DNA of 7,488 bases from Bacteroidota bacterium (lineage in GTDB: Bacteria > Bacteroidota > Bacteroidia > Chitinophagales > Saprospiraceae): NCBI GenBank assembly GCA_008501835.1, contig QQUB01000866.1:1-7488 (forward strand). The letters run 5' to 3'. A program made the position numbers and the translations under genes. Positions 7,408-7,488 of the stretch are shown piece by piece. Every line of letters starts with the position of its first letter. Within the stretch, counting starts at the first letter, position 1. Under the pieces are notes generated by a model. It ran no database searches. It had not been told where the DNA came from and saw only the letters and a list, made by a program, of their open reading frames with translations.

Positions 7408-7488
7408 AACAAATATTTTTTTGGTTTCATTGAAAAATCTTGCAATTTATTTTGAAAAAATGGTCAAGTTTAAGCCCATTTATCATTT
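7408..7488 (-). promoter_or_regulatory. Probable promoter and leader region of the S46 peptidase gene (partial)
   Basis: These 81 bp upstream of the peptidase ATG are A/T-rich and non-coding as far as the window shows. On the minus strand a TTGACC element is followed 12 bp later by TAAATTG, which resembles the Bacteroidota -7 element TAnnTTTG only loosely and with too short a spacer. The bases just before the ATG (AAAAAAATATTTGTT) form the unstructured A/T-rich initiation context common in this phylum, with no Shine-Dalgarno sequence. The promoter position itself is not resolved. Confidence 0.3.

Overview
The window looks like ordinary chromosomal DNA from a member of the Bacteroidota, possibly a Saprospiraceae- or Flavobacteriia-like marine or environmental lineage. 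The evidence is a moderate-to-low GC content, A-rich start-codon contexts without Shine-Dalgarno sequences, a periplasmic S46 dipeptidyl-peptidase, a secreted M43-type (pappalysin-like) protein and an FkbM methyltransferase. The genus cannot be fixed from the sequence alone. No RNA genes, insertion sequences, CRISPR arrays or phage genes are visible.

Layout: (1) 1-3126, plus strand: an AddA/RecB-like UvrD-family helicase. Its 5' end, including the Walker A motif, lies beyond the window edge, and the frame appears broken near base 17. (2) 3128-3928, minus strand: a secreted M43-like protein that keeps the three zinc-binding histidines but has Leu in place of the catalytic Glu. (3) 3929-4133: a 205-bp divergent intergenic region with a small AT-rich hairpin. 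(4) 4134-4394, plus strand: an 86-residue basic protein with one C-terminal membrane segment, of unknown function. (5) 4372-5139, minus strand: an FkbM-family SAM-dependent methyltransferase whose 3' end overlaps gene 4 by 23 bp. (6) 5140-5235: a short gap with two hairpins, one of them a strong intrinsic terminator on the minus strand. (7) 5236-7407, minus strand: a complete S46 serine dipeptidyl-peptidase with the DPP11-type (Asp/Glu-specific) signature. (8) 7408-7488: its A/T-rich upstream region.

The genes do not form one pathway. The S46 peptidase is a nutritional enzyme for peptide use in the periplasm, and the M43-like protein is another exported protein. The helicase belongs to DNA repair or recombination, and the methyltransferase probably modifies a glycan or small molecule. 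Gene ends are packed tightly: one pair of convergent stop codons is 1 bp apart and another convergent pair overlaps.

I do not see a new multi-gene system. The points most worth a second look are the E-to-L change in the zinc motif of the M43-like protein, the apparent frameshift and the swapped D-x-K nuclease residues in the helicase, and the terminator hairpin placed almost directly on the start codon of the methyltransferase gene.
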